Shown here one piece after another: positions 53,984 to 64,000 of a DNA stretch of 64,000 nucleotides. Each line of letters starts with the position of its first letter. Position 1 is the first letter of the stretch. Made by a program: the position numbers and the translations under genes. This stretch comes from CAVVJA01 sp963801715 (GTDB taxonomy: Bacteria; Actinomycetota; Actinomycetes; Mycobacteriales; Jatrophihabitantaceae): positions 27,698 through 91,697 of the forward strand of contig CAWDGB010000023.1 of the NCBI GenBank assembly GCA_963801715.1, read 5' to 3'. Under the pieces are notes generated by a model. The model searched no databases. It was not told where the DNA came from and saw nothing but the letters and a program-made list of their open reading frames with translations.

Positions 53984-54466
53984 GTGAAGAACCGCACGAC
54001 GGTGGAGCGGACGTCCGAGCGTGAGCTCGTCGTCACGCGAACGTTCAACGGCCCGGCGCGCCTCGTGTTCGAGGCGTGGACCAAGCCGGAGCTGTTCAGG
54101 CAGTGGTGGGTGCCGAGGTCGCTGGGAATGTCCCTGCTTTCGTGCGAGATGGATGTTCGTGTCGGGGGCACGTACCGTTTGGCGTTCGCATACGGTGACT
54201 CAGAGGCGGCGTTCTTCGGCACCTACAAGGAAGTGACACCGCACTCGCGCCTCGCCTGGACCAATGAGGAAAGTGACGAGGGTTCCGTCACGACGGTGAC
54301 CTTCGCGGAGCAAGGCGGCAAGACGTTGGTGGCCATGCACGAGCTGTATCCCTCGAAGGAAGCACTCGACGCCGCCGGCACCGGGGCGGCGGATGCGATG
54401 GGCGAGTCGTTCGAGCAACTGGACGAGCTTCTCGTCACCCTGGGCGCGAGCGACGGGCGGTCATGA
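53984..54466 (+). CDS. SRPBCC (AHSA1/START-like) domain protein
   Basis: 160 aa from a GTG with GAGG 8 bases upstream: ERELVVTRTFNGPARLVFEA, then WTKPELFRQWWVPRSLGMSL, GGTYRLAFAYGD and a closing helix AMGESFEQLDELLVTL. The AHSA1-type fold binds hydrophobic ligands. It is in the same open frame as the C-terminal part of the ArsR gene with no stop between, so an ArsR-SRPBCC fusion is possible; separate translation from the GTG is more usual for this pair. Confidence 0.78.
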   Translation: MKNRTTVERTSERELVVTRTFNGPARLVFEAWTKPELFRQWWVPRSLGMSLLSCEMDVRVGGTYRLAFAYGDSEAAFFGTYKEVTPHSRLAWTNEESDEGSVTTVTFAEQGGKTLVAMHELYPSKEALDAAGTGAADAMGESFEQLDELLVTLGASDGRS

Positions 54467-54495
54467 CGTCGTCGATCGGCGGCGGCCGGAAACGA

Positions 54496-56019
54496 TCAAC
54501 TGCCGCGTGACGGTCCTCCGTCCTTTTCCGCACCCCAGAGCCAGGCGTCGGCCGGCGAATGCACTTCGAGCCAGGTCGGGTCGCTGAGGACGCTCAGGTT
54601 GGCCGACAGCCGGTTCGTGGTCCGGCCGGACCTGGCCGCGATCCCAGGCACGTCGAAGCTGACCGAGGCACCCGGCAGCAGGTCTGTGACGAGCGGCGTT
54701 TCGAGGAGCCGAACCGGCAATGGGTTCTTCGGGTCGATCGCCGATGCGGTCAAGGTGACGACCGACCGCACCATCCTTGCGTCGGGATCGCGTGACGCGG
54801 ACGACTTCCTGTCCTGCACAGCCGGGATCGTGACGAGCCCCGTGTTCGTGACCCGGACGACGACTCCCGTGCCGTCGAGACTCGGCGCGAGGTCGTACCT
54901 CACGGCTCGATCGCTCCACACCTGGACCTCGACGCTCGGGATGTCGACCTTGTCGGCAGCAGGCAGCGGACGACTGCCCAAATCGAGCAAGTCGATGTCG
55001 AGCCGGTACCTCCCGGGCTCACGCGGCGCCGGCACGGCGATCGTGATCGCGCGTGCCTCGGTTCGAACCCGGCGCGCGGCGACGCGTATCGGTCCGGTTG
55101 GTTTCTTGGCGCTCGACACTGGCGCCACCGGCGATAGGCTGGCGGAGCCACGCCGGATCGTCACGGCATCGAGGAGCCCGGGTCCTGCCGGAATGGGAGG
55201 CACGAGGGGCCCGGCGACGACCTCCGAATCGCGCGCGATCGTTCTCCAGGTGGCGACGAAGCCGACCCCCGCCGGGATGGCGCCGCCGGTCCACGTCAGA
55301 CGGACCGAGGCCTGGCTCTGGCCGTTGAGTGGACCGTCGACGGCCGGGGCGGCGAATCTGATCGACCGACGAGCCAGGGAATGAAGATGGATCGCGGTCG
55401 CGATCTGGCTCACGCCGATCCCCCAGCGGTGTGACGAGGACCAGAACTGCTGCATGCTCCGCAAGGTCGGCCGCCCTCCCCACCAGCGACCACCGGGCGT
55501 CAGGTACGCCTCCTTGATGAACCGCGCCGTGGCATCGATGCCCGCCGCGTACGACGCGAAGGCGGTCGCGAACCGGAGCGGGTTGCGGTCATAGGCGTTG
55601 TGACCGAACAGGTTGTGCTTCTTTCGAGCGATGTAGCCGGTCCCCCAGGCCGACTCGTGCATGGCGGCCGCCAGGAGGAAGCGGGCATTGACTCCGTATC
55701 GCTTCTCGGCCGCGACGAAGGCGATCCCGAGCGGGGGCAGAGACGTTTTCGCCTTCAGGTACTCGTCGATCGCCCAGGCCGATGCCCCGCTCACCGACAA
55801 CAGGTTCGTGTCCAGCGTGATCGCGCGGCCGGGGTGGTATGTCCGCGCGCGTGGCATGCGCGCATCCGCGGTCGGAACGACGACGGTCATCAGCAGAGTG
55901 GCGGCCAGCAAAGCCAGCGTCAGACAAGGGCGGCGGATCGAAGTCACGGTGTACCACGTGCGGCTGATGGCGACGTGGAGCCACGATCGCGAGGTCAGCA
56001 TCGGTGTATGGCCGACCAC
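54496..56019 (-). CDS. Secreted glucosaminidase-domain (GH73-like) protein
   Basis: 507 aa, intact. A hydrophobic export segment (CLTLALLAATLLMTVVVP, ~32-49) ends in ADA. Residues ~85-215 form the lysozyme-like glucosaminidase domain: FLLAAAMHESAWGTGYIARK with the catalytic Glu, KKHNLFGHNAYD and FASYAAGIDATARFIKEAYL. The remaining ~290 residues are beta-rich, Ig-like modules. It likely trims peptidoglycan or other glycans outside the cell. Lies tail-to-tail with the SRPBCC gene. Confidence 0.85.
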   Translation of the reverse strand: MVGHTPMLTSRSWLHVAISRTWYTVTSIRRPCLTLALLAATLLMTVVVPTADARMPRARTYHPGRAITLDTNLLSVSGASAWAIDEYLKAKTSLPPLGIAFVAAEKRYGVNARFLLAAAMHESAWGTGYIARKKHNLFGHNAYDRNPLRFATAFASYAAGIDATARFIKEAYLTPGGRWWGGRPTLRSMQQFWSSSHRWGIGVSQIATAIHLHSLARRSIRFAAPAVDGPLNGQSQASVRLTWTGGAIPAGVGFVATWRTIARDSEVVAGPLVPPIPAGPGLLDAVTIRRGSASLSPVAPVSSAKKPTGPIRVAARRVRTEARAITIAVPAPREPGRYRLDIDLLDLGSRPLPAADKVDIPSVEVQVWSDRAVRYDLAPSLDGTGVVVRVTNTGLVTIPAVQDRKSSASRDPDARMVRSVVTLTASAIDPKNPLPVRLLETPLVTDLLPGASVSFDVPGIAARSGRTTNRLSANLSVLSDPTWLEVHSPADAWLWGAEKDGGPSRGS

Positions 56020-56270
56020 GAGACGTGGTCAGGACGCGTAGGTTCGGTTGAGCGCCCTGACCTTCCGCCGAACCAGCACCGTCAATCAATTGCCCGATTC
56101 GCCCATCGGGCGAAATCGATAGAACTACGCCAGTTGTCGTCCGTTCTCGACTGCCTCCGACCAACCGCGAGCATCGACTTCCAGGGTCGGGTGGATCCCT
56201 GACCGATTGGACCCCCAGGCGATGGATGTGTCACCCTCTCGGACCACGCGTTCCACCGGGAGGGATTCAC

Positions 56271-59200
56271 GTGACGCAGCCACCCCATCGCCCGCGAGCC
56301 CTCTTCGGCGGCGTCGTCCTGCTGCAGACCGCCTGCTGCTGGCCAGCATGGTCATGGTCCCCTGCCTCGGTCCTCGCCCAGGATCCATCCGATCCGCGAT
56401 CGCAGCAGGACGGCCAGCCGTCCGCCGAGGCGCAGCCGGAACCATCGCAAGCACCAGCGCCGGAGCCGTCGGCGGAGCCCGGATCGAAGCCGTCCGTCGA
56501 GCCCGAGCCATCGGCATCGCCCGAAGCCCAACGCCCGTCCAATCCGTCGCGCCGTCGTCGAGTCCCGATGGATCGCCGGTGGCGACGCCCGGACATCGGC
56601 ATCGGTCGCTCCTGAGCCGTCGCCCTCCCACCCGGTCGACAGCCCGACGCCGACCGCACCGGCAGGTTCGCCCGCGGGCACGGCGCGCAACCGCGTCACC
56701 GTGCGTCGCGGCCGCCGATATCGACGGTAACGGGAAGTTCGACGATCACGTGACCATCGAGTCGCCGCCAGGGACGATCCTCCGGAACGTCCATGCGGTG
56801 CCGATCCCGACGGATCCCGCACCGCCCGCCGGCATCTTCTTTCCCGCAGGGCTGTTCGACTACGAAGTCGTGGTCGCGAAGCCAGGCGATCCAGCCACCG
56901 TCACGTTCCATCTCCCGGATGGCACGGTCAGGCAACGACGTCGACACCGGGTTCTGGGTCCTCCAGAACGGGCGCTGGTCGGACCTGACAGCCCGTGCCG
57001 ACGCCGATCACGTCACGGACCAGGTCACGGTGAAGCTTGTCGACGGCGGGGCCGGCGACGAGGACCGCAGCGCCGACGGCGTCATCGCGGATCCGGGCGG
57101 TCCCGGGGTGCCCAGGGACGATTGGAGCCTCGCGATCACCCTCCGGGCTACGGCCGACCCCACGGCGACCTTCAACTTCTTCCTCGAGGAATGCACCGAG
57201 ACGACCGGGACCACGGGATGCACGCCCCAGGCCCCGCGCCAGTGGGTGGATTGGGTCGCCGTGGATGGCCCCACCCTTCCCGGGACGGCGATCACGCCGG
57301 TGACGTTGAGCGACGGGCAGATCGTTCACGTGGGCCAACCTCGACGTCGACCGCCACTACCGCTTGATCGAGGTCGGGACGGCCAGCCCGCCCGATACTG
57401 GCACCGGCTCCGCCCCGGTCGGCTGGGCGGTCTCGGGCTTCGCCTGCGAATCCGCGGGCGCCACCCTGATCGAATCGGACGACAACTACTCGATCGGGTT
57501 CCTCAGCACGGTCGACGGGGAGCTCGTGCCGCACGCCGGTTGGTCCGACTGCACCGTCGCCAACAGCCAGATCGCAGAAGTTCGCGCGGGTAGCACCATC
57601 ACGGCCCACAAGGTGGGCGACCGCTCGGCCATCCGCACGAACCAGCCGCTCCAGGGCGCCACGATGGGCCTCTGGCGCGACCTCAACGGCGACGGCAACT
57701 TCCAGCCCGGAGGCGCCGACGGGGCGGCCTTCACGACGTGCGTGACCGGGGCGACCGGAGCCTGCGACTTCACCGGATTGGCCGAGGGTGCCTACTGGGT
57801 CCAGGAGGTGTCTCCGCCCGCCGGTGGGACCTGGAATGCCATCTTCGACTGGGGTCCCGGTTCGAGCTCGGCGGCGAACAAGCCCGTGCCGTACGCGGCC
57901 GTCAGGAATGGAGACCCCGCCGCAACCCTCAGCGTCCCCGGTCCCGACTACACGAATGGCTTCCCGATCATCGTGGACGGCCGCGCCAGCGACATGAGGA
58001 GCACGGACGACTTCGCCAACCGCCGGACGAACCCGTCCATCGGCGACGTCACCTGCGAGGGCCTGCTTCCGCATCGTCCTCGTCCTCGACCGGTCCGGAT
58101 CGATCCAGCAGAAACGGCGCGGCCGCCTACAAGAACGCCGTCACCAGCTTCGTCAACGACCTCGTGGGCACCAACACCGAGGTCGGGATCGTGTCCTTCG
58201 CGGCGAGCTCCTCGCTCGAGGCGGGCTACACCAGCGTCCTCGGCGGCCCATCGGCGGCGCTGACCAACGCGATCAACAACGTCTACAACAACACGGGAGG
58301 CGGCACCAACTGGGATGCCGGCCTGTTCGCGGTCAATGCCCCGTTCATCACGGCTCCGGACCTCGTCGTCATGGTCACGGACGGCAACCCCACGCTGAAC
58401 AACACGACGAACACGTCGGCCTCCGAGGTGAACTGGGAAGACTTCACCCAGGCCGTGACCTCCGCCAACCTGCTCAAGAGCAATGACTCCCGGGTCATCA
58501 CCGTGGCTGCCGGAGCGGCGGGTTCCATCTCCATCCCCGGCCTCGTCGGCATCAGCGGTCCCCTGACCAGCCAGCCCAGCGCGCTCGACGACGACTACAT
58601 CATCGGGACGCCCGCTGAGCTGGCTGACGCGCTCCGCGATCTCGCGCTCGCGCGCTGCGGGGCCTCGCTCGACATCGAGAAGCAGAGCGTGGGCGGCACC
58701 GCGACCTTCGACTTCAGCGGCAACGGGGCCGGCCTGCCGGCCACGTTCACCCGTGACACCGCGGCCGCCAACCCCACGGCCAACGCGCCCGTTCGCGTTC
58801 ACCGCTCCCCAGTTCGGCACGAAGTACGTCCAGGAGACGCCCGAGGCCGGCTGGACGCTCACGAACATCGTCTGCACGGCCAACGGCGCGGTGATCACCA
58901 TCGGCACCGGCAGCGGCGCGGGCTTCGCCCAGGGCGCTACCGCCGGCTTCGATCCGGGCGACACCACCGTGCGGGCGGTCATCGACGCCAGCGACGCCCC
59001 GACCTGCACGTTCACGAATAGCCAGGCCTCGCTCGACATCGAGAAGCAGAGCGTCGGCGGCACCGGGACCTTCAACTACGCCGTCAACGGCACGGGCCTC
59101 GCGCCCTTCACCCGCAACACCGCGGTCGCCAACCCGACGGCCAACGCCCCGTTCACGTTCACCGCCCCCCAGTTCGGGACCAAGGACGTCCAGGAGACGC

Positions 59201-62200
59201 CCGTGCCCGCCGGCTGGACGCTGACGAACATCGTCTGCGCCGCCAACGGCGCGGTCATCACCATCGGCACGGGCATCGGCGCCGGCTTCGCGTCTCCCGG
59301 CGGCGCGGGCTTCAACGCCGGCGACACCACCGTGCGGGCGGTCATCGCGGCCGGGAACACCCCGACCTGCACGTTCACGAACACCGCGGACGCCTCGCTC
59401 GACGTCGAGAAGCAGAGCGTGGGCGGCACCGCGACCTTCGACTTCGGCGGCACCGGCGCCGGCCTCCCGGCCACCTTCACCCGCGAACACGGCGGTCGCC
59501 AACCCCACGGCCAACGCGCCATTCACCTTCACCGCCGCCCAGTTCGGGACCAAGGATGTCGTGGAGACGCCCGAGGCCGGCTGGACGCTCACGAACATCG
59601 CCTGCGCCGCCAACGGCGCGGTCATCACCATCGGCACCGGCAGCGGCGCGGGCTTCGCCCAGGGCGCCACGGCCGGGTTTGATCCGGGCGACACCACCGT
59701 GCGGGCGGTCATCGCGGCCGGGAACACCCCGACCTGCACGTTCACGAACAGCCTGAACGCCTCGCTCGACATCGAGAAGCAGAGCGTGGGCGGCACGGCG
59801 ACCTTCGACTACGCCGTCAACGGCGCCGGCCTCGCACCCTTCACCCGCGATACCGCGGTGTCCAACCCCACGGCCAACGCGCCGTTCACCTTCGCGGCCG
59901 CCCAGTTCGGGACCAAGGACGTCCAGGAGACGCCCGAGCCCGCGGCTGGACGCTGACGAACATCGCGTGCGCCGCCAACGGCGCGGTCATCACCATCGGC
60001 ACCGGCATCGGCGGCTCCTTCGCCCAGGGCGCCACCGCCGGCTTCGATCCGGGCGACACCACCGTTCGGGCCGCCATCGACGCCGGTGACACCCCGACCT
60101 GCACGTTCACGAACAGCCAGGACGCGTCGCTCGACATCGAGAAGCAGAGCGTGGGCGGCACCGCGATCTTCGACTTCGCCGGCACCGGGCGCCGGCCTGC
60201 CGGCCACCTTCACCCGTGACACCGCGGCCGCCAACCCCACGGCCAACGCGCCGTTCACGTTCACCGCCGCCCAGTTCGGCACCAAGGACGTGGTGGAGAC
60301 GCCGGAGGCCGGCTGGACGCTCACCAACATCGCCTGCACCGCCAATGGCGCGGTCATCACCATCGGCACCGGCAGCGGCGCGGGCTTCGCCCAGGGCGCT
60401 ACGCGCCGGCTTCGACGCCGGCGACACCACCGTGCGGGCGGTCGTCGATGCCGGGGACACCCCGACCTGCACGTTCACGAACACCGCGGATGCCACCATC
60501 ACGGTCACCAAGGACGCCGTGCCTGATAGCGCCCAGCTCTTCGCCTTCACGACGACCGGCACCGGCGGCGGGACCACTCTTCCAGGGCGGCACCTTCTTC
60601 CTCGACGACGACCCCGCGTCGGGCACGGCGAACACCCTCACCTTCACCTTCGTGGGCCCCGACGCGACCGGCACCAAGACGATCCAGGAGACCCTGCCGG
60701 TCCCCGGCTGGACCCTCACCAGCCTGGTCTGCTCGAAGGGCACGACCGACGTGGCCACCGGCCTCGCCAGCATCGCCCTGCTCCCGGGGACGCGGTGACC
60801 TGCACGTACACGAACACCCAGAACGCCTTGCTCGACATCGAGAAGCAGAGCGTGGGCGGCACCGCGACCTTCGACTATGCGGTGAGCGGTCAGGCCTCGC
60901 GCCCTTCACCCGCGACACCGGGGTCGCCAACCCCACAGCCGACGCGCCGTTCCTCTTCACGGGCCTCCAGCTCGGGACCAAGGACGTCCAGGAGACGCCC
61001 GAGCCCGGCTGGACGCTGAGCAACATCGCCTGCACCGCCAACGGAGCCGTCATCACGATCGGCACCGGCATCGGCGGCACCTTCGCCCAAGGGGCAACGG
61101 CCGGCTTCGATCCGGGCGACACCACCGTTCGGGCCGTGATCGAGGCGGGGACACCCCGGCCTGCACGTTCACCAACACCCAGAACGCCTCGCTCTCGATC
61201 GGCAAGACGACCGTGGGTGGTGACGGCAGCTTCGACTACGCCGGCACCGGCACCGGCGTCCCCGCCGCCTTCACCATCGCCACCACTGGTGGCACGGGCG
61301 CCTATGCGGGCAACCCCATCGCGTTCGTCCCGAGCCAGTTCGGCACCAAGACGGTGACCGAGACCGTGCCCGCCGGCTGGATGCTCACGGACATCGTCTG
61401 CTCCGGCGACACGAGCGGCGTGCTCATCGGCATCGACGCCGACTTCGATACCGGTGACACGAGCGTCTCCGTGCCCATCGATGCGGGCGACAGCGTCTCG
61501 TGCACGTTCACGAACACGCGGCAGATCGCGCTGGTCATCCAGAAGGTCGTCGTCAACGACGACGGCGGCACGGCGACCGTCGGCGACTTCGGGATCACCA
61601 CCAGCGCCGGCGCGCTCGACCTTCGGGGCCGCGGTCGAGGCCCCGGCCGACACCTTCACCTACACCGCCACGACGCTGCGGTCGCGCCCGGCACGTACAC
61701 CCTGGCCGAGCTCGAGCTGGCCGGCTACGAGCCGTCCGACTGGACCTGCACCAACGGCGACGGCGGCGCCTTCGACGCCGGCTCCGTCACCCTCGCCGCG
61801 GGCGACCCCGTGGTCACCTGCTCGATCACCAACGACGACCAGCCGGTCAGCCTGGTCATCCAGAAGGTCGTCGTCAACGACGACGGCGGCACGGCGATCG
61901 TCGGCGACTTCGGGATCACCACCAGCGCCGGCGCGCTCGTCTTCGGGGCCGCGGTCGAGGCCCCGGCCGACACCTTCACCTACACCGCCGCGACGCCTGC
62001 GGTCGCGCCCGGCACGTACACCCTGGCCGAGCTCGAGCTGGCCGGCTACGAGCCGTCCGACTGGACCTGCACCAACGGCGACGGCGGCGCCTTCGACGCG
62101 GGCACCGTCACCCTCGCCGCGGGCGACCCGATGGTCACCTGCTCGATCACCAACGACGACCAGCCGGTCGAGCCTCGTCATCGAGAAGGTCGTCGTCAAC

Positions 62201-62463
62201 GACGACGGCGGCAGCGGCGATCGTCGCCGACTTCGGGATCACCACCAGCGCCGGCGCGCTCGTCTTCGGGGCCGCCGTCGAGGCCCCGGCCGACACCTTC
62301 ACCTACACCGCCGCGACGCTCGCGGTCGCGCCCGGCACGTACAGCCTGGCCGAGCTCGCGCTGGCCGGCTACACGCCGTCCGACTGGACCTGCACCAACG
62401 GCGACGGCGGCGCCTTCGACGCCGGCACCGTCACCCTCGCCGCGGGCGACCCGGTGGTCACCT
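56271..62463 (+). CDS. Giant secreted vWA/prealbumin-like repeat surface protein, many frameshifts
   Basis: GTG with GGGAGG 7 bases upstream. Reconstructed ~2,050 aa: signal peptide ending near SVLAQDP; a Pro/Glu/Ser linker (~56.40-56.55 kb); a domain with ADIDGNGKFDDHVTIESPPG; an SpaA/Cna-B-like region (GLWRDLNGDGNFQPGG, 57.6-57.9 kb); a von Willebrand A domain (58.07-58.65 kb) with a MIDAS-type DRSGS and VMVTDGNPTLNN; then repeat units to the end. The reading crosses well over ten single-base shifts (for example near 56945, 57335, 58790, 59485, 59940, 60187, 60582, 60895, 61148, 62170). No membrane anchor or sorting signal is visible; sequence after VTCS at 62466 is unrelated. Adhesin-like by architecture. 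Confidence 0.75.
58662..61522 (+). repeat. Tandem ~365-bp repeats (type A), eight units
   Basis: Units start near 58662, 59030, 59392, 59758, 60126, 60488, 60828 and 61188. Most open with SLDIEKQSVGGTATFDY and close with DTPTCTFTN, ~122 residues each, an Ig-like DUF11/prealbumin-like fold. The units at 60488 and 61188 have diverged openings (ITVTKDAVPDS, LSIGKTTVGGDGS). Near-identity between units invites unequal crossing-over and assembly collapse. Confidence 0.8.
61523..62463 (+). repeat. Tandem ~321-bp repeats (type B), three units
   Basis: Units start near 61523, 61845 and 62166. Each reads VIQKVVVNDDGGTATVGDFG, then GAAVEAPADTFTYTA and WTCTNGDGGAFDAG to DPVVTCSITNDDQP. They are almost identical at the DNA level, a more recent amplification than the A units. 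The last is cut after VTCS. Confidence 0.82.
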
Positions 62464-62488
62464 GCTCGCGTACAAGGCGGACAGCGAA

Positions 62489-62512
62489 GGGCCTGTCCCG
62501 TCGGACAGGCCC
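62489..62512. terminator. Perfect 10-bp stem hairpin between converging genes
   Basis: GGGCCTGTCC (62489-62498), loop CGTC, GGACAGGCCC (62503-62512). It lies between the plus-strand surface protein and the minus-strand two-TM gene, so it could end transcription from both sides. There is no T-run. Confidence 0.6.
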
Positions 62513-62557
62513 TCGGACGTATGCCGGGTCGGTGGAGCCAGCAGGCTCCATTCGGCG

Positions 62558-63271
62558 TCAGGCGATGAGGCCGGCGGGCTGCAGCGCGGGGGCCTTCGCC
62601 TTCGCCGTCTCCGGGCCGAGCGGCCGACGCCAGGCGGAGGCCCGTGCCAGGACGAGCGCGGACCCGACTCCGGCGAAGAGGCCGGCGAGGGCGAGGCCCA
62701 TCTGCAGGGTCGGACGCCGTCACGGTGCCGACGCCCAGCTCGGCGATCAGCGCGTGGGCGACGCCGGTCCAGGCCTGGCGCGCGGGACGGCGGCGTCGAC
62801 CGGGCTGGTGCGGTCGAAGTGCGGCCCAGTAGCGGCCGGCGACCGGGACCTGGTACTCGGTGCCCGCGGTGTAGACGGTGCCGTCGGGGGCCGTGTAGTC
62901 CTTGTCGAGGACGACGGTCTGGGTGCCGTTGAGCGTGTGGTACGGCGACGGTCGCCATCTGGAACATGTACTCGCTGGCCGGTGTTGACGACCGGGTCAT
63001 TCGGGTTGAGGTCGCTGGCGACGACCGGGTAGCCCCAGTCGTTGGTCAGCATGGCCCATGATGCGCCGTGCGCCTCGTCGGTCTTGCCGGCGGAGGTGAG
63101 CTGGCCCTGCTCGTTGTAGGCGAGCTTGACGTTCTGCGCGGCGCTGAACGCGTTCAGGGATCGGTAGCCCTCCTGGGCCTTGAATGAACGGCGATAGGCG
63201 CCGCCGGCGGCGAAGACGAGCCCGACGATGGCGAGAACGATCTCGAGCTTGGCGCAGTCGCGTCCAGTCAT
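62558..63271 (-). CDS. Two-TM extracytoplasmic-domain protein, several frameshifts
   Basis: ATG at 63271 with AAGGAGG 8 bases upstream. MTGRDCAKLEIVLAIVGLVF is the first membrane helix; then GYRSLNAFSAAQNVKLAYNE and NDWGYPVVASDLNPNDPVVN; after shifts near 62990 and 62940, HTLNGTQTVVLDKDYTAPDG and AGTEYQVPVAGRYWA; further shifts near 62815-62770; then TLQMGLALAGLFAGVGSALV, the second helix, ending QPAGLIA. Reconstructed ~230 aa. The pattern resembles small membrane proteins of Chloroflexota-type genomes; function unknown. Confidence 0.6.
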
Positions 63272-63496
63272 GTCCTGGACCTCCTTGGCCCTTGCTTTCT
63301 TGGGCTTGCCTTGTTGCCTTGTCTGGCCTGGGAGCAGCGTCGTCCTTGGCGCCGGTCGGGGCACGTGTCGGACGGCCCCTTGCGAGCGGGCCGTTGGGCA
63401 CCAACGCCCGTGACCTTGACCGCGCGATTCCGTGCGGGGGCGGTGACGACCGGTGCTGAATCTCCATGAGAGGCTGTCCGGCACTGGTCGGCGTTC

Positions 63497-64000
63497 CGGG
63501 CACGCGTGATGGTGGTCGTAGCCCGCCATGGCGCCGAGCATCAGGGCGGCGTCGCGAGCGGAGCGCGCCATCGGTCCCGCGTGATCGAGCGACCAGGCGA
63601 GGCCCATCACCCCGTGCCGGGGCGCGCGGCCGTACGTCGGCTTGAGGCCGGTGATCCCGCAGAAGCTCGCCGGGAGCCGGATCGAGCCGCCCGTGTCGGT
63701 GCCGACGGTCAGCGGGAGCTCGCGCGCGGCGAGCGCCCCGCCCGACCCGGACGACGAGCCGCCCGTCGTGCGCTCGGGGTCCCACGGATTGCGCATCGGC
63801 CCGAACGGCCGGCTGATCTCGTGCCCGAACGCGAACTCGAACGTCTGGAGCTTCGCCAGGAGGATCCCGCCGGCGCCGGCGAGCCGGTCGGCGAGCGACG
63901 CGCTCTCGATCGGGACGTGGTCGTCGTAGAGGAGCGATCCGCCGGTCGTGCGTACGCCGGCGGTCGCGATGATGTCCTTCAGGCCGTACGGCACGCCCTC
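63497..64000 (-). pseudogene. Amidase-signature-family protein, partial at 5' (window edge) and truncated at 3'
   Basis: Enters from beyond 64000 as VPYGLKDIIATAGVRTTGGS with the catalytic Lys (GLKDI). It continues NPWDPERTTGGSSSGSGGAL (cis-Ser in the GSS motif) and TDTGGSIRLPASFCGITGLK with the nucleophile Ser. Similarity ends at AGYDHHHA near 63500, about 170-190 residues after the visible start, whereas these enzymes normally run 450-490 aa. The last ~250 residues are therefore missing or displaced. Confidence 0.75.

Noticed and set aside
61523..62463. CRISPR-like regularly spaced repeats
   Set aside because: Units are ~321 bp, in frame and protein-coding, with no short repeat/spacer structure; no cas genes in the window.
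56271..62463. Programmed frameshifting as an explanation of the many frame changes
   Set aside because: The shifts go both ways, lack slippery heptamers and fall at different places in near-identical repeat units, which fits random consensus error instead.
62747..63994. Single open frame joining an amidase to a membrane protein
   Set aside because: The two halves have unrelated homology, and the membrane protein has its own ATG and AAGGAGG site at 63271; the link is a read-through of untranslated spacer.
1..64000. tRNA and rRNA genes
   Set aside because: I looked for T-loop GTTCRANTC contexts with matching acceptor stems; the candidates (for example GGTTCGAACCC near 55062) fall inside coding sequence and lack the other arms.

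Overview
GC-rich bacterial DNA that reads as two parts. From 1 to about 46.73 kb the content looks actinobacterial: a GTP-type PEP carboxykinase homologue, a deazaflavin (F420)-type oxidoreductase, a TIGR03086/DinB-type protein, a large LuxR (LAL) regulator, a cNMP-domain thioredoxin reductase homologue, type-B L36, many MFS pumps, and several genes that appear leaderless. From about 46.73 kb onward the gene style changes to a fucose/rhamnose catabolic operon, a GH73-type glucosaminidase and a giant repeat surface protein. These look more like Chloroflexota (Limnocylindria-like) or a related soil lineage; this is inference from family style only. At the boundary a zinc alcohol dehydrogenase is cut mid-domain a few bases from the start codon of an opposed small phage-type gene, so the join is either a recombination point or an assembly chimera.

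Layout. 0-7 kb: PEPCK homologue, small membrane protein, MFS exporter, CorA. 7-14 kb: a TreS-like GH13 gene broken by four frameshifts, then small enzymes (MBL-fold, YciI, VOC, DHFR-like, YjbR, SDR). 14-21 kb: DHA2 efflux pump, LAL regulator, dialkylglycine-decarboxylase-like aminotransferase. 21-28.7 kb: a patchwork of truncated genes (sulfatase tail, ABC-2 permease tail, IS110 tail) between intact ones (rpmJ, cNMP-TrxR, DinB, DDN-like). 28.65-30.72 kb: a 689-aa orphan protein with a nitrilase-fold Glu-Lys-Cys triad and an unrecognised N-terminal domain. 30.7-37.3 kb: an accessory zone with two decayed copies of one tyrosine-recombinase cassette flanking a lower-GC pentapeptide-repeat membrane protein and two alpha/beta hydrolases. 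37.3-40.3 kb: an overlapping pair, MFS transporter with C-terminal cNMP domain plus ATP-grasp ligase. 40.3-46.7 kb: a compact phage-satellite-like island with integrase, three small zinc-ribbon proteins, an HK97 capsid protein and a small terminase, but no visible portal, protease or large terminase. 46.7-53.4 kb: dehydrogenase tail, fucU, fucI, a class II aldolase, rhamnulokinase and a RhaD-like aldolase with overlapping ends. 53.6-54.5 kb: ArsR regulator and SRPBCC protein behind a palindrome on the start codon. 54.5-63.3 kb: glucosaminidase, a ~2,000-aa secreted vWA/prealbumin-like repeat protein, terminator, two-TM protein. 63.5-64 kb: amidase fragment.

Single-base frameshifts are frequent, above all after 47 kb, often as gain or loss of one G or C in a short run in otherwise well-conserved genes. 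They fit uncorrected consensus errors better than decay, so frameshifted genes are described by their reconstructed reading and marked as such.
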